DNA from: an uncultured bacterium
GTDB taxonomy: Bacteria > Pseudomonadota > Gammaproteobacteria > Burkholderiales > Burkholderiaceae_E
NCBI GenBank assembly: GCA_903907905.1
Contig: CAIVPX010000030.1
Coordinates: forward strand, 120,638-184,637
DNA: 64,000 bases
Direction: 5' to 3'
Shown: positions 19,027 to 33,332 of the stretch, one piece after another
Numbering within the stretch: position 1 is the first letter of the stretch
How the letters are laid out: every line of letters starts with the position of its first letter
Notes under the pieces: generated by a model
Database searches by the model: none
Seen by the model: the letters and a program-made list of their open reading frames with translations, nothing else
Told to the model about the DNA's origin: nothing
Program-made: the position numbers and the translations under genes

Positions 19027-19959
19027 TCACGCATCTGGCCGATAGGGCTGACCGAGCGAGACGGGCGAGTTTAGCCTGATCAGGTCCGGTCGTCGCGAGA
19101 TCATCACCAGAACGATGATCGTGGCGAGGTAAGGCAGTGCCGACAGCCACTGCGACGGGATCGTCCAATGGACCCCGGACCCCTGTACGAACATCTGGGC
19201 GATGAGCATGCCTCCGAACAGATAGGCTCCAAGCAACACGCGTGCCGGGCGCCAGGTGGCGAACACGACCAGCGCCAGTGCAATCCAGCCACGCCCCGCG
19301 ACCATGCCTTCCACCCAGAGCGGCGTGTGAAAGACCGACAGGAAGGTGCCACCAAGCCCGGACAGGGCCCCGCCCGCGAGTACGGCGAGATAGCGGATGC
19401 GGATGACCGGATAGCCCGCCTCATGGGCGACCGCCGGAGACTCGCCGATGGCGCGAAGCACCAACCCGGGTCGCGAACGTTGCAGGAACCAGGCGATGGC
19501 CGCCAGCAGCAGCCAGGACGCGTAGACCAGGGGCTGATGCTGAAAGAGGGCCGGCCCGAGCACTGGCAAGTCGGCCAGGCCGGGCAGGGGCCAGGGCGGG
19601 ACCGCGCGCAGCGACACCGATTCATAGGCCTTGCCTACGAAGGCCGACAGGCCGACCCCGAAGATAGAGAGGGCCAGACCCGAGGCCACCTGGTTGGCCA
19701 TCAGGGTGAGTGTGAGAAAGGCGAAGATCAGCGCCGAGCCCGCTCCGGCGGCCGCGCCGGCAGCGACGGCGGCCCAGGCGCTGCCGCTGTGGTGCGCAGC
19801 CGCAAATCCCGCAATGGCACCGAGTGCCATCATGCCCTCAGCCCCAAGGTTGAGCACGCCGGAGCGCTCATTGACCAGCAGGCCGAGGCCGACGATGAGC
19901 AAGGGCGTGCCCGCCACGACTGTGGCGGCGATGATGGCGCTGATCAGCGAGGCGTCCAT
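19027..19959 (-). CDS. ABC transporter permease, BMP/nucleoside type (second subunit)
   Basis: A 310-residue inner-membrane permease of the BPD_transp_2 family (YufQ/NupQ-like). It shows about eight to nine spans and the family stretch GLLVNERSGVLNLGAEGMMALGA near residues 26-48, cut here from a longer hydrophobic run. ATG 19959 overlaps the last base of the first permease stop, so the two are coupled. A longer reading to 20634 runs through the other permease in another frame and is rejected. The GLNLGAEG-type loop is the coupling site for the ATPase in this family. Confidence 0.9.
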   Translation of the reverse strand: MDASLISAIIAATVVAGTPLLIVGLGLLVNERSGVLNLGAEGMMALGAIAGFAAAHHSGSAWAAVAAGAAAGAGSALIFAFLTLTLMANQVASGLALSIFGVGLSAFVGKAYESVSLRAVPPWPLPGLADLPVLGPALFQHQPLVYASWLLLAAIAWFLQRSRPGLVLRAIGESPAVAHEAGYPVIRIRYLAVLAGGALSGLGGTFLSVFHTPLWVEGMVAGRGWIALALVVFATWRPARVLLGAYLFGGMLIAQMFVQGSGVHWTIPSQWLSALPYLATIIVLVMISRRPDLIRLNSPVSLGQPYRPDA

Positions 19960-21044
19960 CAGGCGTCGTCCGGTTTGGGCCGTTGAGGCGTCAGGCGCAC
20001 ACGGTACTGCGTCAGGACATCGGTGCCCAGCAGGAAAAAGAGCAGCATGCCCTGGAACACCTTGGCGACCGACGCTGGCAGGGCGAGGTACTGCTGCGCC
20101 TGCTCGCCGCCCAGATACATGAGGGCCATCAACAAACTGGCGAGAAAGATACCCACGGGGTGCAGTCGCCCGACGAAGGCTACGATGATCGCGGCAAACC
20201 CGTACTGGTTGGCGACATGCCCGGTGAGTTGCCCCATCGGGCCAGCCACCTCGGCAAGACCGGCCACCCCGGCCATGGCGCCACCGCACAGCATGCCGAT
20301 CCAGACCGTCCGCGCCACCGGAAAGCCCGCATGGCGGGCTGCAGCGGGCGCCTGCCCGGCGACGTTCATCTGGAATCCGATGAAGCTGCGGTTGATCAGC
20401 AGGTGCCCCGCGGCGAGCGCAATCACGGCGAGGGGGAACGCATGCGTCAGGCGCGTCCCCTCGAGGAGTGCCGGCAGCACCGCCTTGTCCTCGAACATGC
20501 GCGTCTGGGGAAAATTGAAGCCCTGAGGGTCGATCCACGGACCATGCACCAGCCACGAGACCAACAGCTCGGCCACGTAGACCAGCATGAGCGATACCAG
20601 GATTTCGTTGGCGTTGAAGCGGACGCGAAGCCACGCGGGGATGGCGGCCCAGGCCAACCCGCCGGCGGCCCCAGCCAGGAACATCAAGGGGAGCAGGATC
20701 TCCGCAGGCAGGCTTCGGTCAAAGGCAAGTGCGACGCCGCTGCCGGCGACGGCGCCCGCGATGTACTGCCCCTCGGCGCCGATGTTCCAGACGTTGGCGC
20801 GAAAGCCCACCGCCAGACCCATGGCGATAAGCATGAGCGGTGTGGCCTTGAGCAGCAGTTCGCTCACGCCATACAGGGACTTGACCGGGTTGATGAAAAA
20901 CACGCCGAAGGCCGTAAGCGGGTTCTTGCCCAGGGCCGAGAAGATCAGCAGGCCCCCGATCAGCGTGAGCAACGCTGCCAGCAGGGGCGAGCCGTAGCGC
21001 ATCCACCGGGAAGCTTGGGGGCGACGCTCCAGCCTAATGAGCAT
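19959..21044 (-). CDS. ABC transporter permease, BMP/nucleoside type (first subunit)
   Basis: A 361-residue permease of the YufP/NupP-like group. The segment AVGFRANVWNIGAEGQYIAGA (about residues 77-97) is the signature of this subunit, and about nine further hydrophobic spans are seen. Its start overlaps the end of the ATPase gene by 11 bp, and its stop overlaps the next permease by 1 bp. It should form a heterodimeric channel with the second permease. Confidence 0.9.
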   Translation of the reverse strand: MLIRLERRPQASRWMRYGSPLLAALLTLIGGLLIFSALGKNPLTAFGVFFINPVKSLYGVSELLLKATPLMLIAMGLAVGFRANVWNIGAEGQYIAGAVAGSGVALAFDRSLPAEILLPLMFLAGAAGGLAWAAIPAWLRVRFNANEILVSLMLVYVAELLVSWLVHGPWIDPQGFNFPQTRMFEDKAVLPALLEGTRLTHAFPLAVIALAAGHLLINRSFIGFQMNVAGQAPAAARHAGFPVARTVWIGMLCGGAMAGVAGLAEVAGPMGQLTGHVANQYGFAAIIVAFVGRLHPVGIFLASLLMALMYLGGEQAQQYLALPASVAKVFQGMLLFFLLGTDVLTQYRVRLTPQRPKPDDA

Positions 21045-22584
21045 ACCGGGCCCCGCCCATCAGCAGGCCGATGTCGGTGATGCTGGTGTGTTCGCAGGCC
21101 TGCGCGGGAGACAGCCTGCCGCCGGCCAGCACGGCGATTCGATCGCTGATTTCGAAAAGCTCATCGAGGTCATCGGAGATCACCAGAATGGCGCAGCCCT
21201 GATCGCGCAGATCGATGAGCGCCTGGCGGATGAACGCGGCCGCGCCGACATCGACGCCCCAGGTGGGTTGGGCAACCAGCAGCACGCGGGGGCTTTGCAG
21301 CACTTCGCGGCCGACGATGAAGCGTTGCAGGTTGCCGCCAGAGAGCGAGCGGGCGGGCGCGAGCTCGTTCGGGCACTTGACCGAGAAGCGCTCGATGCAG
21401 CGTCGCGCAAACGCCCGAACGGCTGTGCGCCGGATCAGGCCCGAGCGCACCATGTCCTGGCGGTGAGCCGTCAGCAGCACATTGTCGGCCAGGCTGAAGG
21501 CCGGGACGGCGCTGCGCCCAAGCCGTTCCTCCGTGACCACGCCCAGACCGAGGGCGCGCCGCCGGCCGGCATCGAGCTGGCCGGCCTGCACGTTACAAAG
21601 CGTGATGCGGCCGCTGTCGGGCGCCAGGCGTTCGCCCGCGATGAGCTCGAGCAGCTCTTTCTGACCGTTGCCCGACACGCCCGCGATACCCAGGATTTCA
21701 CCCGATTGCACCTGCAGGTTGATCTCCGAAAGCGAGCTGCCGAAGGGGTCGGCGGCCGCCATCGACAGGCTCTCGACCTTCAGTCGCACCTCCCCGCGTG
21801 TCTGCGCGGGCGCGCGGCTCACGTGTGGCAGCTCGCCGCCGATCATCATCGCAGCCAGCGAAGCTGCGGTTTCCCGGGCCGGGACGCAGCGCTCGCTCAC
21901 GCGCCCGGCGCGCATCACGGTGGCACGCTGGCAGAGCTCGCGAATTTCATCGAGCTTGTGACTGATGTACAGGATGCTGCAGCCTTCGGCCGCTATCGCC
22001 CGGAGTGTCTCGAAGAGCCTGCGGATGGCCTGCGGCGCGAGGACCGAGGTGGGCTCGTCCATGATCAGGAGCCGGGGTTGCTGCAGCAGGCAACGCACGA
22101 TCTCGACGCGCTGGCGTTCGCCCACGGAGAGCGCATGCACGGCCCGGCGGGGGTCGACCTCCAGACCGTAGCGCCGCGAGACCTCGATGATGCGTTCGGA
22201 TAGCTGTTCTGTTGACGCCCGATCACCGAGCCCGACCGCAAGATTTTCGGCTACGCTGAGCGTCTCGAAGAGCGAGAAGTGCTGAAACACCATGCCGATA
22301 CCGAGCCGCCGGGCGACGGCGGGGCTGGTGATCTGGACGGGTGCGCCCTCCCAGACGATGCTGCCGGAATCGGCTTGCATCACCCCGTAGATGATTTTCA
22401 TGAGCGTGGACTTGCCGGCACCGTTTTCGCCCAGCACGGCGTGGATCTCGCCCGGCATGACCTGCAGACTGACGGCATCGTTGGCGAGGACCGAGGGCCA
22501 GGCCTTGCTGATCGAACGCAGTTCGAGCCGTGGGATCGCGGGCACCGCGCCAGGCGCGACAGAGGAGGCGATCCCGGCGGACAA
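21034..22584 (-). CDS. ABC transporter ATP-binding protein, double-domain (nucleoside/sugar type)
   Basis: A two-domain ATPase of about 516 residues energising the BMP-type importer. The N-terminal domain has a full Walker A (GENGAGKST), an LSVGERQR signature and the Walker B LLIMDEPTSVL. The C-terminal domain has GVSGNGQKEL in place of Walker A and LSGGNLQR as its signature, with VLLVAQPTWGVD at the Walker B position. That degenerate second half is usual for sugar/nucleoside ATPases. The start is uncertain: ATG 22668 would overlap the hydrolase gene by 83 bp, so TTG 22584, just after that gene's stop, is preferred; GTG 22545 is an alternative. Confidence 0.85.
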   Translation of the reverse strand: MSAGIASSVAPGAVPAIPRLELRSISKAWPSVLANDAVSLQVMPGEIHAVLGENGAGKSTLMKIIYGVMQADSGSIVWEGAPVQITSPAVARRLGIGMVFQHFSLFETLSVAENLAVGLGDRASTEQLSERIIEVSRRYGLEVDPRRAVHALSVGERQRVEIVRCLLQQPRLLIMDEPTSVLAPQAIRRLFETLRAIAAEGCSILYISHKLDEIRELCQRATVMRAGRVSERCVPARETAASLAAMMIGGELPHVSRAPAQTRGEVRLKVESLSMAAADPFGSSLSEINLQVQSGEILGIAGVSGNGQKELLELIAGERLAPDSGRITLCNVQAGQLDAGRRRALGLGVVTEERLGRSAVPAFSLADNVLLTAHRQDMVRSGLIRRTAVRAFARRCIERFSVKCPNELAPARSLSGGNLQRFIVGREVLQSPRVLLVAQPTWGVDVGAAAFIRQALIDLRDQGCAILVISDDLDELFEISDRIAVLAGGRLSPAQACEHTSITDIGLLMGGARYAH

Positions 22585-22585
22585 G

Positions 22586-22939
22586 TCAGCTGCCTCGATA
22601 GGTACTGTAGCTCCACGGCGAGGCGAGCAGCGGCACGTGATAGTGCTGCTCGGGGGTGGCGATGCCAAAGCGCAGCACCACTTCGCCCACGAAGGGCGGA
22701 TCGGTCAGCGCGACACCCAGCCCGGCAAAATAGCTCGCCATCCCGAAGACGAGTTCGTACTGCCCTGCGCGGAATGCATCACCCTCAAGCAGGGGCTGAT
22801 CGCAGCGCCCGTCGGCGTTGCTCAGGCGCTGGGTGAGCAGCATCCGCGAGCCCTCGTCGATCCGGTAAAGCTGGATGGTCACGCCGGCAGCGGGCTTGCC
22901 GTGCGCCGTGTCGAGAATATGGGTGGTCAGGCGTCCCAT
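22586..22939 (-). CDS. uraH: 5-Hydroxyisourate hydrolase
   Basis: A 117-residue transthyretin-like enzyme that hydrolyses 5-hydroxyisourate to OHCU after urate oxidation. The N-terminal motif LTTHILDTAHGKPAAG with the catalytic His, the central R/H residues, and the C-terminal YRGS tetrapeptide (last four residues) are the diagnostic features that separate the enzyme from transthyretin. It lies between two ABC-transporter gene sets in one operon, pointing to purine/urate-related uptake. No urate oxidase, OHCU decarboxylase or xanthine dehydrogenase is in the window. Confidence 0.93.
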   Translation of the reverse strand: MGRLTTHILDTAHGKPAAGVTIQLYRIDEGSRMLLTQRLSNADGRCDQPLLEGDAFRAGQYELVFGMASYFAGLGVALTDPPFVGEVVLRFGIATPEQHYHVPLLASPWSYSTYRGS

Positions 22940-22974
22940 GGGAAAGGCTCCTGCGTGGACGGGCCGGTACCGTT

Positions 22975-23742
22975 TCAGTGTGCGCCCTGGCCGCGGTGAG
23001 CCCAGGCGGTGGTGTGGCGTTCGATCCAGGAGAAGAGTTCGTACATGGCCATGGCCATCGCCGCCACCACCAGCAGGCCAGCGAAGGCCAGCGGCATCTT
23101 CATGGCTGAACCGGCCGAGATCAGCAGATAGCCAATCCCCTCGTTGGATGCGCTCATCTCTGAGACCGTCGTGCCGACGAAGGCCAGGGTGATGGCAACC
23201 TTGAGCGAGGCAAAGAAGTAGGGCATGGTGCGGGGCAGACCGACCTTGAGCAGCACGTCCATGCGGCGGGCGCCTAGCACCCGCAGGACGTCCTCGAGTT
23301 CGGGTTCGAGCGTGGCCAGGCCGGTCGCGATGTTGACCATGATGGGGAAGAAGGAAATCAGGAAAGCCGTGAGGATGGCCGGCCCGATGCCGATGCCGAA
23401 CCACACCACCAGGATTGGCACGAAGGCCGCCTTGGGCAGGGCATTGAAGGCGGTCATCAGCGGGTACATCGCCGCGTAGGCAAAGCGCGAGGAGCCGATC
23501 ACAAAGCCCAGCGCCACCCCCACGAGGATGGAAATGCCGAAGCCCACCATGGTGGTCCAGAAGGTACGCCATGCATGACCCAGAATGGGGGCCCACAGAT
23601 CGATGAGCGACAGCACGATCTGCAGCGGGCTCGGGAAAATGAATTCCGAGACGCTAAAGCCCCAGCAGACCAGCTGCCACAGCAGCACGATCAGGACTAG
23701 CAGGATGAGCGGGGCGAGTTTCTCGAGTCGGGTGCTGTTCAT
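22975..23742 (-). CDS. ABC transporter permease, SsuC/TauC/ThiX type
   Basis: A 255-residue, six-span permease of the BPD_transp_1 family. The typical EAA-loop region is near residues 150-190, with LGARRMDVLLKVGLPRTMPYF followed downstream by TTVSEMSASNEGIGYL. It is 5 bp downstream of its ATPase gene, and 35 bp separate it from uraH. Together with the NMT1-like binding protein it forms a complete importer. The family handles sulfonates, thiamine precursors, riboflavin or nucleobase-like ligands; which one applies here is not determined. Confidence 0.88.
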   Translation of the reverse strand: MNSTRLEKLAPLILLVLIVLLWQLVCWGFSVSEFIFPSPLQIVLSLIDLWAPILGHAWRTFWTTMVGFGISILVGVALGFVIGSSRFAYAAMYPLMTAFNALPKAAFVPILVVWFGIGIGPAILTAFLISFFPIMVNIATGLATLEPELEDVLRVLGARRMDVLLKVGLPRTMPYFFASLKVAITLAFVGTTVSEMSASNEGIGYLLISAGSAMKMPLAFAGLLVVAAMAMAMYELFSWIERHTTAWAHRGQGAH

Positions 23743-23747
23743 CAGGC

Positions 23748-24568
<821 letters not shown>

Positions 24569-24572
<4 letters not shown>

Positions 24573-25606
24573 TTGCCGAGGATGTTGCGCTGGTCCTTGG
24601 TCGGCAGGAAGCTGCCGTTCCAGATCCGGTCGGGGTCGATACGCGTCTTGGTCTGGAACGCATCGGCCACCTGCGAGGCCATCAGGGCCAGCCGGGCCGG
24701 GTTGATATCGCCGAAGGTTTCAGCGCGGGCATCGGCGGTCGCGATGGCCGTATTGATGGCCAGGCGCAGGCGACGCTTCTCGAGCGCCTCGTCGATGATG
24801 CCGTCGCGCTCCTTCACGAATCGGATGGCGCCATCCGGGTCGGCGATGACGTCGCGCGCCGCTTTCGTGAAGGCGCGCAGGAAGGCGCGGATGGCTTCGG
24901 GATTGCGCTTGATCAGGTCTTCCGAGGCGATGATGACGTTGCCATACAACTTGACCCCGTAGTCGGGATAGGACAGCACCACCACGTCTTCATCCTTGAC
25001 CCCACGCGCATTCAGGTTGAGCAGCGAGGTGAAGGTAAAGCCCGTGATGGCGTCGACATCGCCACGGGCCAGCATGGTCTCGCGCAGCGGCGGATCCATC
25101 GCCGTCCAGTTGATCGAGGGCAGGTTGAGCCCGTTGGCCTTGGCAAAAATCGGGAAGGCCTTGCGCCCGGCATCGAACACCGGCGCGCCCAGTTTGCGAC
25201 CGTTGAGATCGGCGGGCGACTTGATGCCGGATTTCTTCAGGGCCAGCACCGCGGCCGGCGTGTTGTTGTAAACCATCATGACCGCGACCGGCTTGCTGGG
25301 GGCGGCGGGGTTGTTGCCCACGAACTCCATGAGGGCGGCCAGATCGGCGAAGCCCATCTCGTAGGCGCCCGAGGCAACCCGGTTGACGGCATTACCTGAG
25401 CCATTGCCGGCGTCAACGACCACATCAAGCTTTTCCTGCTGGTAATAGCCCTTGGCCTTGCCGGCCAAAAAGAATGCGGCGGGTCCTTCGAAGCGCCAGT
25501 CGAGCTGGAACTTGATCCGGGTTTCCTGCGCGGCGGCAGGCACGGCAGCGGCGAGCGAGCCGGCCGCCAGAGCGGTGGCAAACAGTCGGCGGAAGAGGGT
25601 TTTCAT
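24569..25606 (-). CDS. NMT1/THI5-like ABC transporter substrate-binding protein
   Basis: A 345-residue periplasmic binding protein. It has a Sec signal peptide (MKTLFRRLFATALAAGSLAA, cleavage after AAAQ near residue 26). The mature start RIKFQLDWRFEGPAAFFLA and the later segment GNGSGNAVNRVASGAYEMGFAD follow the NMT1/THI5-like pattern seen in binding proteins for pyrimidine, riboflavin or related heterocycles. ATG 25606 is chosen because the signal peptide begins there. It is the first gene of the nine-gene operon; the 239-bp gap to the divergent flavoprotein gene must hold both promoters. Confidence 0.9.
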
Positions 25607-25845
25607 GGTGTCGAGGCCCTTTGGTGAGGGGGTCAGGGGCCCGGTGGCGGACAGCCCGGGGTCGATAAGCCTCGAATTATCAGGCAAAGTCTGCGCCAGG
25701 GCGAATCTTCCCTGGCAGGCTGCTGGGGCTCACGTTGGCCTGCCCGCTGACGACCCCTTCTGGGGCGGTCTGCGCCAGAGGGGCGCCGACTGCGCTGTTG
25801 CGGTGCGCGCCCTACAATCTTCAGATTATTTTTTCGGAGCGCGTC

Positions 25846-27258
25846 ATGAACCACCCGTATGCCGTCTCTCAGGCGCTGCGTCGCCCCTTCCCCGAGGCCC
25901 TTGCCCAGTCGCTTCGCGAGCGGTTCGGAGAGCGCTTCAGCACCGCCCAGGCGGTGTGTCAGCACCATGGTCGTGACGAGTCGCCGTTTCCGGTCACCCC
26001 GCCCGACGGCGTGGTGTACGCCGAATCCACCGAGGACGTGGCGGCGGTGGTCGCCCTGTGTGGCGCCCACCGCACCCCGCTCATCCCCTATGGCGCGGGC
26101 TCCTCGCTCGAGGGGCACCTCCTGGCGGTGCAGGGGGGCATGTCGGTTGATCTGTCGCGCATGAATGCCATCCTGGCCATCAATGCCGAAGACCTCACCG
26201 CCACCGTGCAGGCCGGGGTCACCCGCAAACAGCTCAATGAGGCGCTCAAGTCCGAGGGGCTGTTTTTCCCCATTGATCCGGGGGCGGACGCCTCGCTGGG
26301 TGGCATGTCGGCCACGCGCGCCTCAGGCACCAACGCCGTTCGCTACGGCACCATGCGCGAGAACGTACTGGGTCTTGCGGTGGTGAGTGCCGAGGGCAAG
26401 GTACTTAGAACCGGCAGTCGGGCCAAGAAGTCATCGGCTGGCTATGACCTCACCCGGCTGTTCGTGGGCTCGGAAGGTACGCTGGGCGTGATCACCGAGG
26501 TGACCGTCAAGCTTTATCCGCTGCCCGAGGCGATGTCGGCGGCGGTGGTCAACTTCCCCAGTCTCGAGGCGGCCGTGCGCACCGTCATTCAGACCATTCA
26601 GCTGGGCGTGCCCATCGCCCGCAGCGAGTACCTGTGCGAGAACACCATTCGCGCGGTCAATGCGGCGAGCAAGCTGTCGCTGCGCGAGCAGCACACGCTG
26701 TTCTTCGAGTTTCATGGCACCGAGGCGGGCGTGCGCGAGCAGGCCGAAACCGTGCAGGCCATCGCCGCCGAGCAGGGCGGGCAGGATTTCGAGTGGGCCA
26801 CGCGCCCCGAGGACCGCACCCGCCTGTGGGATGCGCGGCACAAGGCCTATTTTTCCTGCCTGCAGATGCGGCCCGGCTGCCGGGCCATTTCGACCGATAC
26901 CTGCGTGCCCATCTCCCGGCTGGCCGATTCGATCAGTGGTGCGCGACGTATTCTTGATACGGCGAGCTTTCCCACCATGTTGCTGGGTCATGTGGGCGAT
27001 GGCAATTTTCATGCGGTGGCGCTGATCGATGCCGATGATCCCCAGGAGGTCGCCGAGGCCGAGCGGCTCAACGATGGAATCGTGCGACTGGCGCTTGCGA
27101 TGGACGGCACCTGTACCGGCGAGCACGGTGTGGGCCTGCACAAGATCGGTTTTCTTGAGGAGGAGGCGGGCGACGACGCCCTCGATCTGATGCGACGGAT
27201 CAAGCGTGCGCTCGACCCGCAGGACATCATGAACCCGGGGAAGATTTTCAGGGTTTGA
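25846..27258 (+). CDS. FAD-linked D-lactate dehydrogenase-like oxidoreductase
   Basis: A 470-residue flavoprotein of the VAO/FAD-binding-4 family, close to cytochrome-linked D-lactate dehydrogenases. The FAD-binding stretches are IPYGAGSSLEGHLL (about residues 82-95) and GLFFPIDPGADASLGG. The C-terminal metal/substrate motifs are HVGDGNFHA and GEHGVGLHK. It ends in the family's typical LDPQDIMNPGKIF. ATG 25846 has GGAG upstream; the longer frame is not needed. It is a single gene, convergent with gcvT. D-lactate is the likeliest substrate, but other 2-hydroxyacids are possible. Confidence 0.85.
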   Translation: MNHPYAVSQALRRPFPEALAQSLRERFGERFSTAQAVCQHHGRDESPFPVTPPDGVVYAESTEDVAAVVALCGAHRTPLIPYGAGSSLEGHLLAVQGGMSVDLSRMNAILAINAEDLTATVQAGVTRKQLNEALKSEGLFFPIDPGADASLGGMSATRASGTNAVRYGTMRENVLGLAVVSAEGKVLRTGSRAKKSSAGYDLTRLFVGSEGTLGVITEVTVKLYPLPEAMSAAVVNFPSLEAAVRTVIQTIQLGVPIARSEYLCENTIRAVNAASKLSLREQHTLFFEFHGTEAGVREQAETVQAIAAEQGGQDFEWATRPEDRTRLWDARHKAYFSCLQMRPGCRAISTDTCVPISRLADSISGARRILDTASFPTMLLGHVGDGNFHAVALIDADDPQEVAEAERLNDGIVRLALAMDGTCTGEHGVGLHKIGFLEEEAGDDALDLMRRIKRALDPQDIMNPGKIFRV

Positions 27259-27365
27259 GGGGGGCGGTCAGCCCGGATATCGAGTCCGACAAGACTAGAC
27301 CAAGCAAATTAGCCAAGTCAAACGTCTGGGGGCGGGGGCGCACAGGCAGATCGCCTTGCACCGCG

Positions 27366-28517
<1,152 letters not shown>

Positions 28518-28591
28518 GGATCGGGCCTTGTGGAAAGTGGCCGGCAGCCGGCATCACGGGGAGGACGCGCAGCCAGCCGGGACGCAGTCAT

Positions 28592-31513
<2,922 letters not shown>

Positions 31514-31522
31514 GGCGGTCTC

Positions 31523-31909
31523 CTATTGCGCGCCGGGACCGGCGTTGTAGGCGTCGGCCGACAGGAGCGCGTCAATCTGCTCGGGCGCCGAGGGCTTGAG
31601 GCGGAACAGCCAGCCGGCTCCATAAGGCGATTCGTTGACGGTTTGCGGGGCGTCAAGCAGGGCCGCGTTGACCTCGGTCACCTCGCCATCGAGGGGCGCG
31701 TAGACGTCTGACGCGGCTTTGGTCGACTCGACCACCACGCAGGCTTCGCCGCAGGCCACGGTGCGGCCGACCTCGGGGAGTTCCACGTAAACGAGTTCAC
31801 CGAGCGCGTCCTGGGCATGAGCGGTGATGCCGACCGTGACGTGGCCATCGGCCTCGCGGCGCAGCCATTCGTGTGATTCGGTGTACTTGAGCGAGGCAGG
31901 ATTGTCCAA
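31523..31909 (-). CDS. gcvH: Glycine cleavage system H protein
   Basis: A 128-residue lipoyl carrier protein that shuttles the aminomethyl intermediate between P, T and L proteins. The lipoylated lysine is Lys64 in [17 protein letters not shown]. The N-terminus KYTESHEWL is family-typical. It is the first gene of the gcv operon, directly behind the tandem glycine riboswitch. The H-P-T order differs from the common T-H-P order. Confidence 0.95.
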   Translation of the reverse strand: MDNPASLKYTESHEWLRREADGHVTVGITAHAQDALGELVYVELPEVGRTVACGEACVVVESTKAASDVYAPLDGEVTEVNAALLDAPQTVNESPYGAGWLFRLKPSAPEQIDALLSADAYNAGPGAQ

Positions 31910-32290
31910 GGCGAAGGCTCCGTGTCTGTCGGACCGCTGGTGCGGCCGCAGGATTGGGGGAGCCCCCTCTGTCCATTTGCCTGAGACATTCGGCGCGCAC
32001 CGCGAGGTGCCGCGCCTGTTTCCTTCGGCGAGTCATCATGCGACCGCATTTGCGGGCGCTGATGCCTTCTCTCCAGAGTGCCTGACCCGAGGCAGTCCTT
32101 TTGCCTGAGAGTTTTCGGGGCGATACACCTTCGGCGCCGGAGCGATCGCAAGAGGCTTGCGAAGCAACCGGTCTCTCCCGCCACGGGTCGTCGAGCAGCG
32201 GTGAGAGTGCCAAATCGAGGGGGCGATGTCAAACGTGGGGATGCTCCAAGAGCGCCTGCGGCCGGCGCGCCACCCATCGCCCGAGCGCGC
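31910..32290. other. gcv leader region (intergenic, 381 bp)
   Basis: This gap between gcvH and the DMT transporter stop is occupied mainly by the tandem glycine riboswitch (31956-32185, minus strand). About 46 nt follow it to the gcvH start. About 105 bp upstream probably contain the promoter, but no convincing -35/-10 pair was seen there. Confidence 0.6.
31956..32185 (-). promoter_or_regulatory. Tandem glycine riboswitch upstream of gcvH
   Basis: Read on the minus strand, the leader contains two copies of the glycine aptamer core. The first (about 32185-32088) has GCGGGAGAGACC, CGCCGAAGG and CTCAGGCAAAAGGAC. The second (about 32077-31956) has CTGGAGAG, CGCCGAAGG and CTCAGGCAAATGGACAGAGG. 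Two aptamers joined by a short linker form the classic architecture. It precedes the gcv operon, whose product degrades glycine, so an ON response to glycine is expected. No clear terminator was seen after the second aptamer, so control may be translational. Confidence 0.93.
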
Positions 32291-33232
32291 TCAGAGGCGC
32301 GCGCCTGGCCTTGCCCGTGGCCCGACCGGCCACGCCACCAGCACGATGCCGGCGGCCGCGCAGGCCAGCGCGAGGGCGTGGCTAAGGCCCATCGGCTCGC
32401 CCAAGGCCAGCACGCCGACCGCGCTCGAAGCCAGCGGCAGCGCCACGGTGAACACCCCGCTGTGGCTGGCGGGCACGTGGCGCAGGCCACTCAGCCAGAG
32501 CCAGGTCGAGACCATGCTCGCCGAGAGCGAGTAAAAGAGCAGCAGCGCCCAGGTCGCGGGGGTCAGTGCGGCAAAGTCGAAGTCTGCCGCCTGCCAGAGA
32601 CCAAAGGGCGTCATCAGCAGCAGGCCGATCAGGTTGATGAGCGCCGAGATGCGCCGAGGCGACATCCGCGCGCCAAGCCGCTTGCCGAGGATCACATACA
32701 CCGCTTCGCAGCCGGCGCAGCCGAGGATCAGCAGGTTGCCCGTCAGCGAGACCGGGCCCGTACCGGCGGTGCTCACGGGCGAGAGCAGCACCATGCCGGT
32801 CGCGGCGAGGCCGGCAGCCAGCCAGGTTCTTGCGCCAGCCCGTTCTCCGAGTACGAGCCAGGAAAGCAGCGCGACCAGGGGCGGCAGGGCTGCCAGCACG
32901 ATGCCGGCTGCCGTTGCCGAGGTCATCGAGACGCCATGGAGCATGAGGATGGAAAAGAGGAAATTGCCAAAAAAGGACTGCGCAAACAGCGTCCTCCAGG
33001 TGTCGATCGAGGGCACCGGCTCAGCATCGACCCGCCGAAGCCAGGGGATCATGACGACTGCGGCGATCGCAAACCTTAGCCATGCCAGCAGGAACACCGG
33101 GATGGCGGTGGTCAGTGGCTTCGCAAGTGCCGTATAGATGCCCACCAGCGCCATGCCCGTAAAGAGCAGCGCGTAACCGCGCAAGGGCAGGCGGGCGCGC
33201 ATGAGGTCTGGTTGGGGAGGCATGCCGGACAT
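32291..33232 (-). CDS. DMT-superfamily transporter (EamA domains)
   Basis: A ~313-residue protein with ten hydrophobic spans in two EamA repeats. The first repeat contains the segment LAALPPLVALLSWLVLGER, the second ALPLASSAVGVLALGEP; the helix-ending (L)GE pattern is typical. Family members export amino acids and other metabolites, and the substrate here is unknown. ATG 33232 (or 33223) begins just before the first span; the longer frame to 33346 would run into the glcD leader. It is divergent from glcD. Confidence 0.85.
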   Translation of the reverse strand: MSGMPPQPDLMRARLPLRGYALLFTGMALVGIYTALAKPLTTAIPVFLLAWLRFAIAAVVMIPWLRRVDAEPVPSIDTWRTLFAQSFFGNFLFSILMLHGVSMTSATAAGIVLAALPPLVALLSWLVLGERAGARTWLAAGLAATGMVLLSPVSTAGTGPVSLTGNLLILGCAGCEAVYVILGKRLGARMSPRRISALINLIGLLLMTPFGLWQAADFDFAALTPATWALLLFYSLSASMVSTWLWLSGLRHVPASHSGVFTVALPLASSAVGVLALGEPMGLSHALALACAAAGIVLVAWPVGPRARPGARL

Positions 33233-33332
33233 GGCCGCAGTGTATCCATCCCGGTTAAAGATGTTTCTCGCCGCCAGGGCTTCCCAGGCGACGCACAAGC
33301 GGCTAAGGTTCGCGCTCGGAATCGTTAATCCC

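Noticed and set aside
19027..20634. A 535-codon reading that would fuse two permease regions.
   Set aside because: The upstream half is out of frame with the real first permease; the ATG at 19959 with a 1-bp overlap gives a normal second permease.
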